Positions 25,965-37,400 of a stretch of DNA of 64,000 bases are shown here, piece after piece. Positions within the stretch are counted from its first letter, which is position 1, and each line of letters starts with the position of its first letter. Source of the stretch: Sphagnum compactum (lineage: Eukaryota > Bryophyta > Sphagnopsida > Sphagnales); contig OZ234496.1 in NCBI GenBank assembly GCA_965153455.1, positions 6,457,207 to 6,521,206 on the forward strand, written 5' to 3'. The translations under genes and the position numbers were made by a program. The notes under the pieces were generated by a model. That model was given only the letters and a program-made list of their open reading frames with translations. It ran no database searches and was not told the origin of the DNA.

Positions 25965-26664
25965 TTTTGTCTTTACCTCTATGGAATTTTTTGCTCTCAC
26001 TCATATCCTTCTCTGCTTCCCATGCCCAATTCTAACTGCTGTAACAATCTCAGCAGCTCTGCTCCCTATGAGACTTTTGTGTTTGTTGCAAGTGGGGGAC
26101 CTCTGGACCAGTTAAAATTGGCGCACACTTTTCCCACCCATTCAAAGCAGTTTGGTGGTGGGGGCAAACCAAAAGTTCAAAGTTGCTTTTTTGTGAGTGA
26201 GAGAGAGACAGAGAGAAAGAGAGAGAGAGAGAGAGATGATGATGATGATCTTGTTTCTTTCTTTCTTTCTTTCTTTCTGTCTTGATGCTTTTATGGGGAC
26301 TATAAATGTTTGGTTGTTTGTTTGTTTGTTTGTTGATGTGTCTTTTGGGGATAGCCTACATGTTGTTCTTGTCAAAAATCATGTTCTAAACCCTTGATGC
26401 TCATTGGGGCCAATGTGAAGTTGTAAAGTCTTCTTCTTCCTTATTTGATGCTCATGTTTTTCTAAAGGTTTTTTTTTCATTTTGATTTTCCTCATTCTTG
26501 TTGTTGTTGGTTGACGATGCTTTTTTTTTTTGGGGATCAGTGTGTGTTCTAAATTCTTCTTGTTCATGCTTTTTGGCTTGACCACACCAGTTAAAAACCT
26601 TATAGCAGAGCAGCACACAACATAGTTTGCACAAACCATGAGTCATGGAGGAGGGGGAAACCAC
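25965..26664. repeat. Microsatellite-bearing spacer (GA, GAT, TTTC, TTTG runs)
   Basis: From about 26,197 to 26,340 there is a (GA)n-rich run, then (GAT)n, a (TTTC)n run at about 26,257-26,278 and a (TTTG)n run at about 26,312-26,335. Open frames crossing this are low-complexity. Nothing else is supported in the spacer. Confidence 0.6.
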
Positions 26665-27000
26665 GGTTGGGCGGGTACCAGGTTTTGGAGGGTTAGAACT
26701 TCGAACCGTCGGTTCTGGTTAATGAAACCTGAACCTGAAACTGGGTCTGATTTTTGGAACCAGGTTCTCAATACATTTTAAGAACCAGAATTGAAGGTTC
26801 TTCATAAAACTCAAGAACTCCTGGAAGCAAGTGTTGGGTGGTGATCTGATTTTTTAATAACCATCAATTCCAGTTTCTTGAAAATTTGTAAATCAAATAA
26901 CCCTCCAGTTCCGTCTTTTTGAAAAAAATTAGTATCAAAGAGCCTCTGGTTTGGTTTTTTGAATCAAAATTTAAAAGCATCCCTGGTTCCAGGTTTTCCC
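26665..27000. repeat. AGAACC/GGTTCT degenerate repeat, locus 2
   Basis: Begins with a GTTGGGCGG phrase that also opens locus 3 at 48,760, then carries many short AGAACC/GGTTCT words on both strands up to about 27,000. Same vocabulary as the loci at 15,366 and 48,760. Confidence 0.6.
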
Positions 27001-27428
27001 AAAAGCTGTTAAACATTTGACAATTTTCATGAAATAATCAGCAGTTATATAGAAGGTTATTCAATGGGTTGTTAGATTTTAGAACTGCAGTCACATATTA
27101 GAATTAGTTCTCACATTGTTGAGAATCATGGTCACATATCAGAAATTGGTGATTTGAAATTATTTTTGCTCAAAACACACTGAAGGATTTAGAATTTATA
27201 ACAAGTGAAATTGTAATTTTTGACCATTTGTAAAATTGATTAGGAATTTCTGAAATTTTATGATAGCCTAACTTAATTCTGACCTTAGCATACTCTATGA
27301 AACTTTTTTGTTTTGGCATCCCAAGTTCTTGTTGCCATGGTCTTAATATGGATTAAAAAAAGGTTAAAAAATTATGCCAAATGTGCCAAAAATATAGAGT
27401 TAAGCAAATGTTAAATACATTTTGTTGG

Positions 27429-27700
27429 CCTTGCCTTGGTAGGCAAGGATATTGTGTTTAGATTCATTATAGAGTATAGTAGCTTAAGGGTAATAGGTCT
27501 ATTTTAATATGAGGATATTTGAAAGATGATATTTTGGATTGTGTTGAAACTTGAGATTAGTTATCAAGTTATAATATCTTGAAGGATTTTGGTTTCTTTC
27601 AAAGGATTTTTTGAAGATTATTTTTTTGCATGGTGAAACATTTGAGTTTTCATAATTATTCTTTTGCCTTAAGATCCTTTTTAATCTAAATGGCAAGGTC
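27429..27700 (+). mobile_element. MITE-like element, copy 2
   Basis: Same orientation and order as 25,648-25,964, starting with TGGCCTTGCC and ending with GGCAAGGTCA, one mismatch from the first copy's right end. The subterminal CCTTGCC/GGCAAGG hairpin is kept. It lacks about 40 bp present near the left part of copy 1. It is noncoding. Confidence 0.65.
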
Positions 27701-27714
27701 ACAATGTGACACAC

Positions 27715-28560
27715 CCCTTGTTAAACATCTAATAACATCATTAATCACATTCACAAGTATGTGATAATGACTTTGAACTGAGTGATAGGTTATAATGAAT
27801 TAATGCAGGCCATTTTTTGATAGAAACTAGCCCTTGAACCATCCTGGTAAAAAACATAAATTTATTATGGTGGATGCATAGAATACAAACAAAATCAATT
27901 GCATAACTCTCTAGCAAATGCAATTGAAAAAAAAAAAAGTCCATTATTGACCTGGTTAGTATAGGAAGTTATGTTTTGGGCGACATTGAAACATGACAAT
28001 AAAATCCACTTCATTTTACCCCTTTATTAAGTAGGTGATATGAGACCATTTTATAAACCATGGTTTTAAGTACAACAATGGTTTTGGGTGCCTCTACCTT
28101 AACTTTGAGTTGAACAATTGGCATTATATTTTTGTTACAAGGTAGGATCTTGAGTTGATAAAAAATAATCCTTTTCTCAAATATTGTAATCCTATGGGGT
28201 TGAAGCATGTCAACATTCTATCAAGTTATTTTTATCTTAAATATTTGTGTTTCATGCATTTAAATTTGTGAAATTACAAGATATTTGCGTTAAGGTTGGT
28301 TAAATATTTCATTACATACGATGTTCACCCTAGTTAGGGAGAGGTAACATTTGCATGGGTTATGACCTTGCTTATGAATGCAATATTAAGGAAAATAACA
28401 TTTGCATCTTGGATGTCCTTTTGAGAAGGAGTAGGCCAAAACTAAGGGTAGATCATAAAATTTGGATCAATTTGTGTAATCCTAGGGTTAGGTTGACAAC
28501 TCATTATAAATCTATGTTTTATTCATGTCTATTATGTCATTGATATGTTTTCAATTTTCA
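27715..28560. other. AT-rich DNA upstream of the copia remnant, possibly its degraded 5' LTR
   Basis: A decayed primer-binding-like site follows at 28,564, so a 5' LTR should end near 28,560. I could not find the matching 3' LTR by eye, so the left border is not defined. Confidence 0.3.
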
Positions 28561-28563
28561 ACA

Positions 28564-29580
28564 TGGCATTAAAGCTTAGTTGTTCTTGAAGTAAGGATAA
28601 TTTGTGTTATATTTTATAGTTGTTCGTTCAAAAGTTTTGAATGTTTGTTTTTCAATGTTATTCTAGTCACAATCATGGCATTTACTTTTAATGTTTGAAG
28701 CATTGAAAAACTTAATGGCAATAATTTAAAAGATCAAGATGGAATTTTCCTTACACAAGAAATTTGTGCGATCATTTCAAGAAAATTATACCCTCTAGAG
28801 ATTGAATTTGAAAAAAATGTTCTTGAAGGAAGTACACATGAACATCACACATTCATGAAGAAAGACAATTTGGTTTTTGGGACAATATTCTTAATTGTTG
28901 TTGATTCTCTATTGCATCATGTAGCACATTTAAGGAATGCAAAAGAAGCTTGGGACAATTTATTTACAAAATTTGAAAAACAACATATTGGTAATTGTTA
29001 TAATTATGTCTATGCAATTTTTAAATGGAGGAAAATACTTCAATGCAAGATGGCATTGGCAAACTTCACATGATTACTAATCAGCAAACATTAGTCATAT
29101 ATATATTTTTATGAATATTTGGCATTTACATTTGTAAAGAATATGTCACCCCCTTTCCACACCTTGTTCATTTTGTTTAATACACACATTGATAAATGAC
29201 CTATGGAATTAATATGTGAACTATTGTTACAAAAATTGTTATTTTCTAAACAAGAAGCATTCAACCATTGTACAAGGCAAGAATTAGTAATTTAAAAAGG
29301 TATTATTGGGAAGTTGAAAAGCGGTGTAGATTGGAACAAGTTTAAGAATGAAAAGCCAAAGAGGAAAGGATTTTGTTCCAATTGTGGCATTAAAGGTCAT
29401 TTTGTGAAATAATGCAAAAAGAAGAAACAAGATTGGATGAACAAGTTAAAAGGTTCTTCACATGAAATTATGCAAATTGATAGTGGACTTTTTATGAGTC
29501 ATTTGTTTATCTTTGTAGTTTACAAAGATATTTGGTTCATTGATTCTAAATTTTAGTCTTTAGAAAACAACAAGATTTAG
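28564..29580 (+). mobile_element. Decayed Ty1/copia retrotransposon, gag and start of protease
   Basis: TGGCATTAAAGC at 28,564-28,575 resembles the usual copia primer-binding site (TGGTATCAGAGC, 9 of 12 bases). A gag-like frame begins at 28,675 with fragments such as AKEAWDNLFTKFE near 28,940. A CCHC zinc knuckle lies at 29,374-29,415 (CSNCGIKGHFVK then a stop, then C), followed near 29,530 by WFIDS, the protease active-site region. Stops interrupt the frame repeatedly. The element continues after a large insertion at 32,330. It is a dead copy. Confidence 0.8.
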
Positions 29581-29689
29581 GTGTTTATTTTACTTCCATC
29601 AAGTCACAAATGGGAGTCAAAAAATCCAATAAACATCGATGGTTGGAACCATCATACAAAGACAAATGAAGGCCAAAAGATGCACAACT

Positions 29690-32280
29690 CACAATAAACA
29701 AAAAAGGGAAAGAGCTAGTCCTTTTCGTGGTAGGGAACTATCTCACCCACAACCCTTTTAATGTCACTTGCATGCAAATCGTGAGATTTAATAATAATAG
29801 GAGGTCCAAAACAAACAATTCCCACCAATGCAATCTTCCTCTTTATAACAAAGGCTAAAGCACGTTGAAAAACAATATTAACACATTGCTTGAAAAATTG
29901 AATGCAAAAAGACAAGGATAAATAACTTTGCAATTGTCTATCGTGGAAAATACAATTACATTCCTTAATGAAATGATACATATATATCACACTCGGGTGT
30001 GCTGTGCACCTCCATGGCCATCAGAATAAAGTGGTGCCCCTTATGAAACCTTTTATAATTGTGGATTTTAAGAATGGCGTTAAGTTTTGCAATTACACTT
30101 GCTGGTCAATTAATGACATTTGAAACCCTTGTTTCCCATGTCAGGTCAGTGACCACCACATTAGCAACAAAGACTTAGTCTTCACGAGTCATGTAGATAT
30201 CAACTTATAATGAAACTCTTGACATAAGGGCGTACCACCGTTCTCTCCATACATCATGCCCACTCTTTTGGGTGAGGGCATACATGATGTTTTTAATGGC
30301 GTCATGTGTGGTTATACATTGACCTCCAAATAGACAATGTGTTAGATGCGTGCTAAATGTGTCTAACTCACGTCCACATTCACACGTGAGAAGACTAGAT
30401 GTCGAGGGTTAAATCAAATTGAGACGAAAACACAATGCAAAGGTGAAAATAAAGTGTGTGATGTGGAACGAATAAATAGATGGCTTAACAATTAACCACA
30501 GCCCTGCCCCCTTCCCCAAACAAGAGCAAATGCAGGCTTTAAATGTTGAGGAGATGGAGTCATCCTCCAAGATAGACCTAAAATATGAGTCATGCTGGAT
30601 GTCCATCGAAGATGCCTACAGACCTAAGGTGTTGATAATTGCCAAACTTTCAAAAAAAAGGTGCATTTTTCTAGCTATGGGAGGAAGGCTATCCCAAGCT
30701 GCACGAAGGCATGACTAAAAGAAGTGTGGGCCCCCTTCAATCTAAGAAACATACTCTTCCAAAACGGGTCTATCGAAAATACAAGATTTGGAACATAGAT
30801 ACGAAAACCACTAAAGCCCAACTCCTTAGAAAAGTAGATGGGGCACAATCTTCCATAAACCACCAAAAGAAATTGGTAGTCGAGCCTAATGATTCGTTAA
30901 GGGGCCTTGAATAGGCTCCCATGACCCTAGACCCATAATGTCCTCACATACCTACATAACTCTCTTGTCGAAACCCACCAAAAGAAATAAGAAGAAGAAG
31001 GTATTGTTTAAATGAGATAAGAAAATCAACATGTATGTCTCCCAAAAGAGGAGGATCATCGATATGCATCATGTCTTGAAATGAAACCTCATCCAAAAAA
31101 TGTGTGACAAAGTCTTGAAAACCCATTGGCACACCCATAATGCATAAACCATCTATGATCAAAGTGCAACCCTTTATGTTTGAAGAGATCCCTAATGAAC
31201 TTTAAAGCTTGAACTTTAACACCTTGACCCTAAGCCCAACTAGGGCTAACTGGGTTGAAAGGTGGTCAAAGGCAAGGATAATCTTGCTCAAGGGCCCCAT
31301 GATGTGGGTATCATTTGCTAGGAATGGAAAGACATAACTAGGGGTTTGCATAATGGTCTTTAGGAATGTTCAATAATGGGCCAAGGCAAATAAAGGACCT
31401 CCTAGAGGGTCACCCTACCTTGTGCTTGAAGACGACTAAATAATGGTGACCCCCTCTTCATGTTGCCCATGTTAATAGTAAATAGAAAAATGAACACCAT
31501 AACACAGCCTGGTAAAAAGGATAAATGTTCACCAAAAGACCCTTCGCATCTCACAATTTTCTAAAAATAATAACTCAAAAAATGGTATTAAAAACAGTTT
31601 TGATGTTGACTTGCATTATGACCCAATCAAGGTGTAAATCAAGGAGGGCTTTGATGCTAAAATGGATGGTCTCATAAATTTCAGGGGTTGATATTCTAAA
31701 TTGATGGGGCGATAAGTGATTCTAAAACGTCCCTCAAAGCTATAGGATAATGGAACGACCAATAAGTTGAAAAAATGCTTCACCTATAGTAATAAGACAA
31801 AGACCTCTAGTGTCCTTTGCCATTGCCAACAATTTGTTAGCCCCCAACACTAAGGCCATTGACCTAAGGATATCACCACAAGCAACAACAGTTGTAGCCT
31901 GGAAAAACTTAAAAAACCCTGAGGATGGGTCCATTGGTATGAAACATCCCGAGAGATGTTCATAAACCATCCCAGATAGCCCACCCAAAGACAAATGGGG
32001 AATAGTGATTAAACCCCATGTAAACAAAGTCCTATTCATAACAAAAATGTGTTCAAGTTGATAGTGAAAAATAAGTGGAAAGATAGGGACTAATGGAAGG
32101 GGGTGTAGTTGACGTAGAACTACAAAAATGTCTTTCAAGGGAATAGTTGGCGTCATGAGTTGAAAAATTATAACAACACAATTGTACTCTTTAATTCTAC
32201 CCAAAGTGAAACATTGACAAAGACAAGTGGTCGAAGAATCATTCAATGAACGATGGGAACAGGGAGCACATGAAGCACGA
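29690..32280 (-). mobile_element. LINE (non-LTR) retrotransposon remnant, copy A, lying inside the copia element
   Basis: Read on the minus strand from 32,280 downward, broken frames give a reverse transcriptase: MVYEHLSGCFIP and GGLRPIAIGE-like words near 31,760-31,990, FALAHY near 31,390, and the catalytic box as LANDTHIMGP near 31,310. A GLCIMGVPMG region follows near 31,140. Next is a C-terminal region with CECGRELDTFSTHL near 30,340-30,390 (a Cys-His pattern), and a last conserved block near 29,720-29,880. Stops and frameshifts are frequent and the ADD box is changed to AND. It shares order and motifs with the plus-strand copy at 59,480-62,020 but is clearly diverged. Confidence 0.8.
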
Positions 32281-32329
32281 GAAGATTCCTCCTAAAGAGA
32301 AGACTAGTCACAAATGTTGCAAATGGATA

Positions 32330-32890
32330 TTTTGAATCAAATATAATGTTGATTATTTTGTGGCAAGGTATAATGCTTGTTTAATGACTAAGGGTTTTTC
32401 ACAAGTTGAAAATATTGATTCAATGAAACCTTCTCTTTCGTTGAACGAATAAAATCAATTCAAATTATGCTTGCAATATTTACAATTACTTTTTTCAAGG
32501 TGCTTCAAATGGATGTTAAAACAACCTTTCTAAATGAAGAACTTTCAAAGTATATATATATATCTATATATGCACCAATTGAAGGGCTTTGTGATTAAGG
32601 GCGAGGAAAACTTGAAATCATGGTTAAAGTTTTGAAATTTTTATATGGTTTGAAACAATATCATCATCCATAGAATGATTAATATATATTTCTTATCTAA
32701 AAAGTTTAAAAGGAATTCTACTAATCAATGTATTTCAAGAGAATATAAGGAAACTCTTTTTTTATTATAATTTTGTATGTTGATGATCTCTTTTTGACCT
32801 TTAATGATTTGATGTTGTTGAAAGAAACAAAGGACAATCTCTTGAAATTTTTTGAGATGGATTGAGATGAAACCTTAACCATTATGGCAT
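32330..32890 (+). mobile_element. Decayed Ty1/copia reverse transcriptase (continuation of the element at 28,564)
   Basis: Reading frames give ARYNACLMTKGFSQVENIDF near 32,370, QMDVKTTFLNEEL near 32,510, a LYGLKQ box near 32,640 and YVDD at 32,776-32,787 followed by LLKETKDNLLKFFEMD. These are copia reverse transcriptase hallmarks in the right order. Integrase and the first part of reverse transcriptase are missing, so a deletion accompanied or followed the LINE insertion. RNase H is not clear. Stops make it nonfunctional. Confidence 0.82.
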
Positions 32891-32899
32891 TGGAATTGT

Positions 32900-35098
32900 A
32901 ATGCAATCATGGGTATGTCACACAATTATTTATGTGTAAAGGTTGTATGTTTTGATTTTAGAATTGTAAATGCATCCTATGTAAATTAAATCAGTTTTTA
33001 AACTTTTTCCTTTAAGCTTGAATGGTTCTTTTTAAATTGAAGCTTGTCTTTTTGTTTAAACCTTAAGTTAAAACTTTATTTGTGAGTAAACTCTTTCCTC
33101 TTATTTTTTTCATGAACCTTTAACACCACAAGAAGAGGCAAATGGTGTTTGTGTGAAAAGTTTGGAGGAGTTTGTTGTTTTTTTATGTTTTTCTTTATGT
33201 GTGTAGGAATCTATTGAGATTTCTCTTGACTTAACAAACAACCAAAGTTTATGTTTCCAAAGCAAATGGTTAAAATTAAATGTTTAAATTGTGTGATAAA
33301 CAACTTGTAAAAAAAATGAAAGTTAAATAATCTTTAAAAAATTGAAGTTGCAATCTATCTATGAAGGAAGCTAGTTTGTTTTGTTTGGTTTTGTAGCTAT
33401 GAGATCCACCAAACCGGGGTGCTTCAGATCATGTTCTTGGTGTCTTTGGAAAGCTCTCAATGAGGAGGGGTGCATGAGCTTGGTTCCATGACATTTGGAC
33501 TTGTGGTGCAAAAGTTTTTGAATATTGAATGATTTCTGCACTGAAAATTAAATTAAATTGTAGCTGAAAATTTCGGATGAATTGGAATGTGCATGTGATG
33601 TTATTGGAAAGTCTTGATGGGCAGGACTGTGTTCAAAGGTTTTGTTTCCAACATGAATGTTGAAAAAAATCCAAATATCACCAAAGAGGGAAAAAAGGTC
33701 GAAAGTGAAAGTCGTCAGCTCAACTGATTTACATCATCAACTTGCTCTACCTATTATCTTCCCTCATAACTTTGTGTTATTAGATTTGTGGTTTAATTGT
33801 ATAGATCGCAATGACCAAGGGTGTTATAAATGGATTTAAGGTATTTAAAAAACAATCATGTGAAGAAATTAGACAAAAGAAAATTGAGGTAATTTTGTTT
33901 TTATAATGTTTCCATATCATAAAAAGTTTTCCAAACACACCATTTTTTTCTAAACGTCTAAAACTTTCAACTCTATGCATGTAGATTAATAGCCCCAAGT
34001 TTTTTGTTTGGAATATGGAGAGGAAAATATGTTATCATGATTTCTAGATCATAATGTTTTTGTCATCACATGAATTTTTTTCTTTTCTTCTTTTCCTAGT
34101 TTTCCTTTTTGTATCTTAGAATCTTATTGCTAGTTTGCTACCTTCCAAATTTTGACAAATCTGGAACCCTTAACAAGTGGTGACCCCATTGTTTGGGAGG
34201 TACAAAGTGGGACCTAGGTTTAGTTTCACAAGTGACTCCAAACTTTCATGTGAAATTCTTTTATCCTTGTGTGACTAGTAATGTGTCACACAATTGATCT
34301 ATTTTTAAAAGTACTTTGAATTTAGTTTCAATACATATTATTAGCTATAACATGTGGTAAGTGGGAGATGTGGATAGTGGTAGATGAACTTCCTCCATAA
34401 TGAATGAAGAAGGGATTAAAAAAGGATGTATATTTTTGTGCACAACTGGAAACTTGGTGATGATGGATGAACATCATATTTTTTGGATGAAAAATGATGA
34501 TCATGAATGAATTTCATTCATTAAGATGAAATAAATGATTAATTTTTGTTTGTTGAAATTGGATGGATATCATCCATTATGGACAAAGGATTTTGTGTTT
34601 TTTTAAAAATCATGGTGATGCAACAATTAACTATTTATTCAACATTTGTAGTAAAAAACGGGAATGCAAGTTGCCATTCATCATTTTAAGTAATTGGTGT
34701 CACACAAAATTCTTTGTGAAAATTAAAGGTGATGGCATCAAAATGAAGTTATAGCTAATTTAGGTTCAAATGTTGGCTTTTAAAGTTAGTTGGTGACATA
34801 ATGTGTTCAAAATTAAATAAATCACATTGATTTTGGTGTGTTGAATTTGTAATTTGGTTTTGTTGCACTCGATTGCATATTTGGGTGCACAAATAGAAAT
34901 CTTTAGGGTACATGGTGTTAATTTGACCTTTTTATTACAAATGATAAATATTCTATTGAACATATTAATCCTTCTTTGTATGAAAGAAAATAAAACAATC
35001 TTTGAGAATATTTTAAAAAATGCTAGTTTTGACCAAAATTAATTCATTAATTAATTATTCAACAGACATATGTTGAAGCTGCCATTGTACTATGGTAG
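32900..35098. other. AT-rich intergenic DNA, no gene recognised
   Basis: The copia 3' LTR should lie in the first part but no border was visible. Short open frames at 33,657, 34,563 and 34,854 have no recognisable features. Confidence 0.35.
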
Positions 35099-35143
35099 TT
35101 TGGAAGATCTCAACTTGACCAAAAAAAAAAAAAAAAAAAAAAA
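35099..35143. repeat. Poly-A tract preceded by a 21-bp phrase shared with 62,048-62,068
   Basis: TTTGGAAGATCTCAACTTGA runs into a run of 23 A at 35,121-35,143. The same phrase with one mismatch occurs at 62,048, close to the poly-T tract that ends the plus-strand LINE. This may be a relic of a retroposon tail. Confidence 0.55.
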
Positions 35144-35672
35144 CCTTTTTGTAATAGTAGGATATTGCTCATCTATGCATGTTTCGTGCGTATAGTTTCT
35201 TCTCGTATGCAACTGAGAAACTAAGGGAAATGTCTTGATTGGCTTTTTCCTTTCGGGGGACATAAGTTTTCCTTGGACTTTTGTAGTGTATTTAGAGAGT
35301 ACATTACATAACATTAAACCCATGGGGCATTTCAGATATAAATGAAACATACAAATGTGAGCATTTCATTTTTTGTAATGCTCGCATTGTTTTTTATTTT
35401 TATTTCTCTGATAGGACAAAAAATTGAAAAAAAATGAATGCAAAAAGTCTTAATGCTTGGGATACCAAGCACTCAACTGCGGGCTTTACCAAAATTGGGC
35501 TCATGCAAGGAGAAAGCGTCAGGCTCATGCTTTGGCTCTGCGGCACATGTGCCCTTATTTTGGCAAAAGCCCATGGCCTCAGGCTTTTAACCTACACAGA
35601 ACAAATTCTTTTTAATTTGGTCAAACTTTCTTTCTATGCACTTGAAGCCATATGTTAGAAAAGCCCATAATT
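35144..35672. other. Intergenic DNA, no gene recognised
   Basis: Open frames at 35,090-35,350 (-) and 35,434-35,658 (+) show no recognisable domain. Nothing else was seen. Confidence 0.35.
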
Positions 35673-35757
35673 CTAGGGTATGCCTTGGTTACTAGGGTTT
35701 AGTGTTTCACTTTCCCCCACTAAACCCTAGTAACCAAGACATAGATAGGTACCCTAG
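35673..35757. repeat. Long foldback with perfect 21-bp arms and 13-nt loop
   Basis: Arms 35,684-35,704 and 35,718-35,738 are exact reverse complements over 21 bases, with the loop at 35,705-35,717. Farther out, 35,673-35,680 (CTAGGGTA) pairs with 35,750-35,757 (TACCCTAG) after a short mismatched stretch. The arms include the telomere-like word TAGGGTTTAG. The shape would suit either a small foldback transposon or a small-RNA-type hairpin. Confidence 0.85.
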
Positions 35758-36094
35758 CCCTGGGAAATGATGGGCAAATCACTCCCTGGAATGTCAGGAC
35801 CGAAATTTGGTTTACAATTGGGTAGTTGCCCAAAAAACATTGACCCAAATTGGTTCACCTATTTATTCCCAAGGAGTAATTTTCAAACCCTAACTTGGGG
35901 CTCATCCTAGGTCAAGGTTATTTTCTTGTCCATTTTAGTTGGGGCACAATTGAATTGTAAAGACCCGGGTGGATTTTTTAAGTGTTAATTGATGGGCCTG
36001 TTGCACCCTGTCATCTTTCATCCGCAGAGGGGCAGGTGTTCCAAAAAATGAAACGCTTGCCCATGATACCCAGCATATCACAGGAAAAAAAGTT
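35758..36094. other. Intergenic DNA, no gene recognised
   Basis: No credible gene or repeat was found here. Confidence 0.35.
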
Positions 36095-36305
36095 TAAAAA
36101 CATAAAAAAAATCTGCCCAAGTGAAATATTGATTTTTTTGGGAAAAAAGGCCAAAATTCGAAAGAAATCTAAAAATCTAAAAACTCGCCAGATTTCTGTA
36201 CATGGTTCAAGTGGGTAGCCAAAAATATATAACAATGTTAAAATGTTTTTCCTTTCATATTTTCTTACTATGGATGACACCACCCGGGCTACATCACAAA
36301 ATTGA
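36095..36305 (+). repeat. Dispersed repeat family C, copy 2
   Basis: Contains CGCCAGATTTCTGTACATGG, then TTCAAGTGGGTAGCCAAAAA and GGGCTACATCACAAAAT. It is collinear with 13,610-13,850 (inverted) and, up to the GGTAGCC part, with 58,195-58,430. Confidence 0.7.
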
Positions 36306-36479
36306 AAAAAAAAATGAAAAGAAAAATGAAAAAAGATACACTGATTCTGGGGCTACCTTAAGGTTTTTTGGGTGGGTTTTCTTCCATTGTTTTCTTAAGT
36401 CTTTTTAGGAGATAAAAAAAATTTGCCCCTACAAAAAGGAAACTAATTGGGCTGACCTAATACTTTCCCTGACTGCTGC

Positions 36480-37400
36480 CCTTGCCCGCCTGCCCCGCCC
36501 TTTTCTTTCATAGAGCCGTTGAGAAGAGAGCGCGGAGGAGAAGGACCGCTCTCTCACGAGTAGCAGCACCACGCAAGTGCTTGGTGGTGGGAAGAGGAAG
36601 GAACAAAGAGAAGAAGAAGAAGAAGAAGAAGAAGATCTGGTTTACGTTTGTTATAGGAGCGGAGATTATCTGCATTGTTGTTGTGCGAGTTCAGAACTTG
36701 AAGGTCTGTGTTTTTTGGGTGAAGTAGCGGAATTAGGGTTTAGGGTTTGGAGGTCGAACTGTTGAGCTTTTCTAGAGGAAGGATTGTGACGATGTTGCTG
36801 TTTGGTTACTTTGAAGTGTTTCTGTGGTAGGAAGGAGGAAAATAAGGAAGTAAGGTGCTTTTGTTTTCCGGTCTTCTGGTAACCCATTTCGCGGTTTTTT
36901 TCCTGCGGAAGTTCAGGGAGTGGGTTTTTAGGGTTTAGGGTTTGGAGGTCGAACTGTTGAGCTTTTCTAGCGGAGGGATTGTGACCATGTTGCTGTTGTC
37001 GTTATCTTGAAGCGTTTCTGCGGTTGGAGGGAGGGAAGGAAGGGAATAAGTAAGCAAGTCGATTTTGTCTTTAGTCTTATGGTGGGAAATTTATTCGGGG
37101 TTTATTTTTCAGCGGAAGTTCAGGGTTAGGGTTTTAGGGTTTAGGGTTCAAGCCCTTGGGGTTTTGAACTGCTGCTGTTGTTTTGCAGCCAGAAAGAGGG
37201 AGAGGTTTTTCGATTCGTTTGGAGTGTTTTTTGGTTACTTTTGTCATGGCTGCATGATAGAAGCTCAGTTTTGTATTGCCTTTTAGAAGACAAGGAGTAT
37301 TTGTGTGGAGTAGCCAGAGGGGAGCAGGGAAGGAAGAGGAAACAAAGAAGAGAGGAAAAATAGAGATCGGCACAGAGGGACATATAGTCTCTATGCAAGA
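36480..37400 (+). promoter_or_regulatory. NUP155 5' leader and promoter region with internal tandem duplication
   Basis: GC content rises at about 36,480 (CCCGCCTGCCCCGCCC), then an (AAG)n run lies at about 36,608-36,634. Two collinear units of about 195-207 bp start at 36,733 and 36,927, each opening with (TTTAGGG)2 and sharing GGAGGTCGAACTGTTGAGC, GATTGTGAC, ATGTTGCTGTT and GCGGAAGTTCAGGG. A third telomere-like cluster at 37,121-37,149 begins a further partial copy. Telomere-like boxes are common near start sites of plant housekeeping genes. The plus-strand open frame at 36,482-36,727 would be an upstream open frame if transcribed. A leader intron is possible but not resolved. Confidence 0.6.

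Noticed and set aside
36482-36727. Plus-strand open frame upstream of NUP155 as a separate gene
   Set aside because: The Lys-rich stretch comes from an (AAG)n microsatellite. It is more likely part of the leader, at most an upstream open frame.
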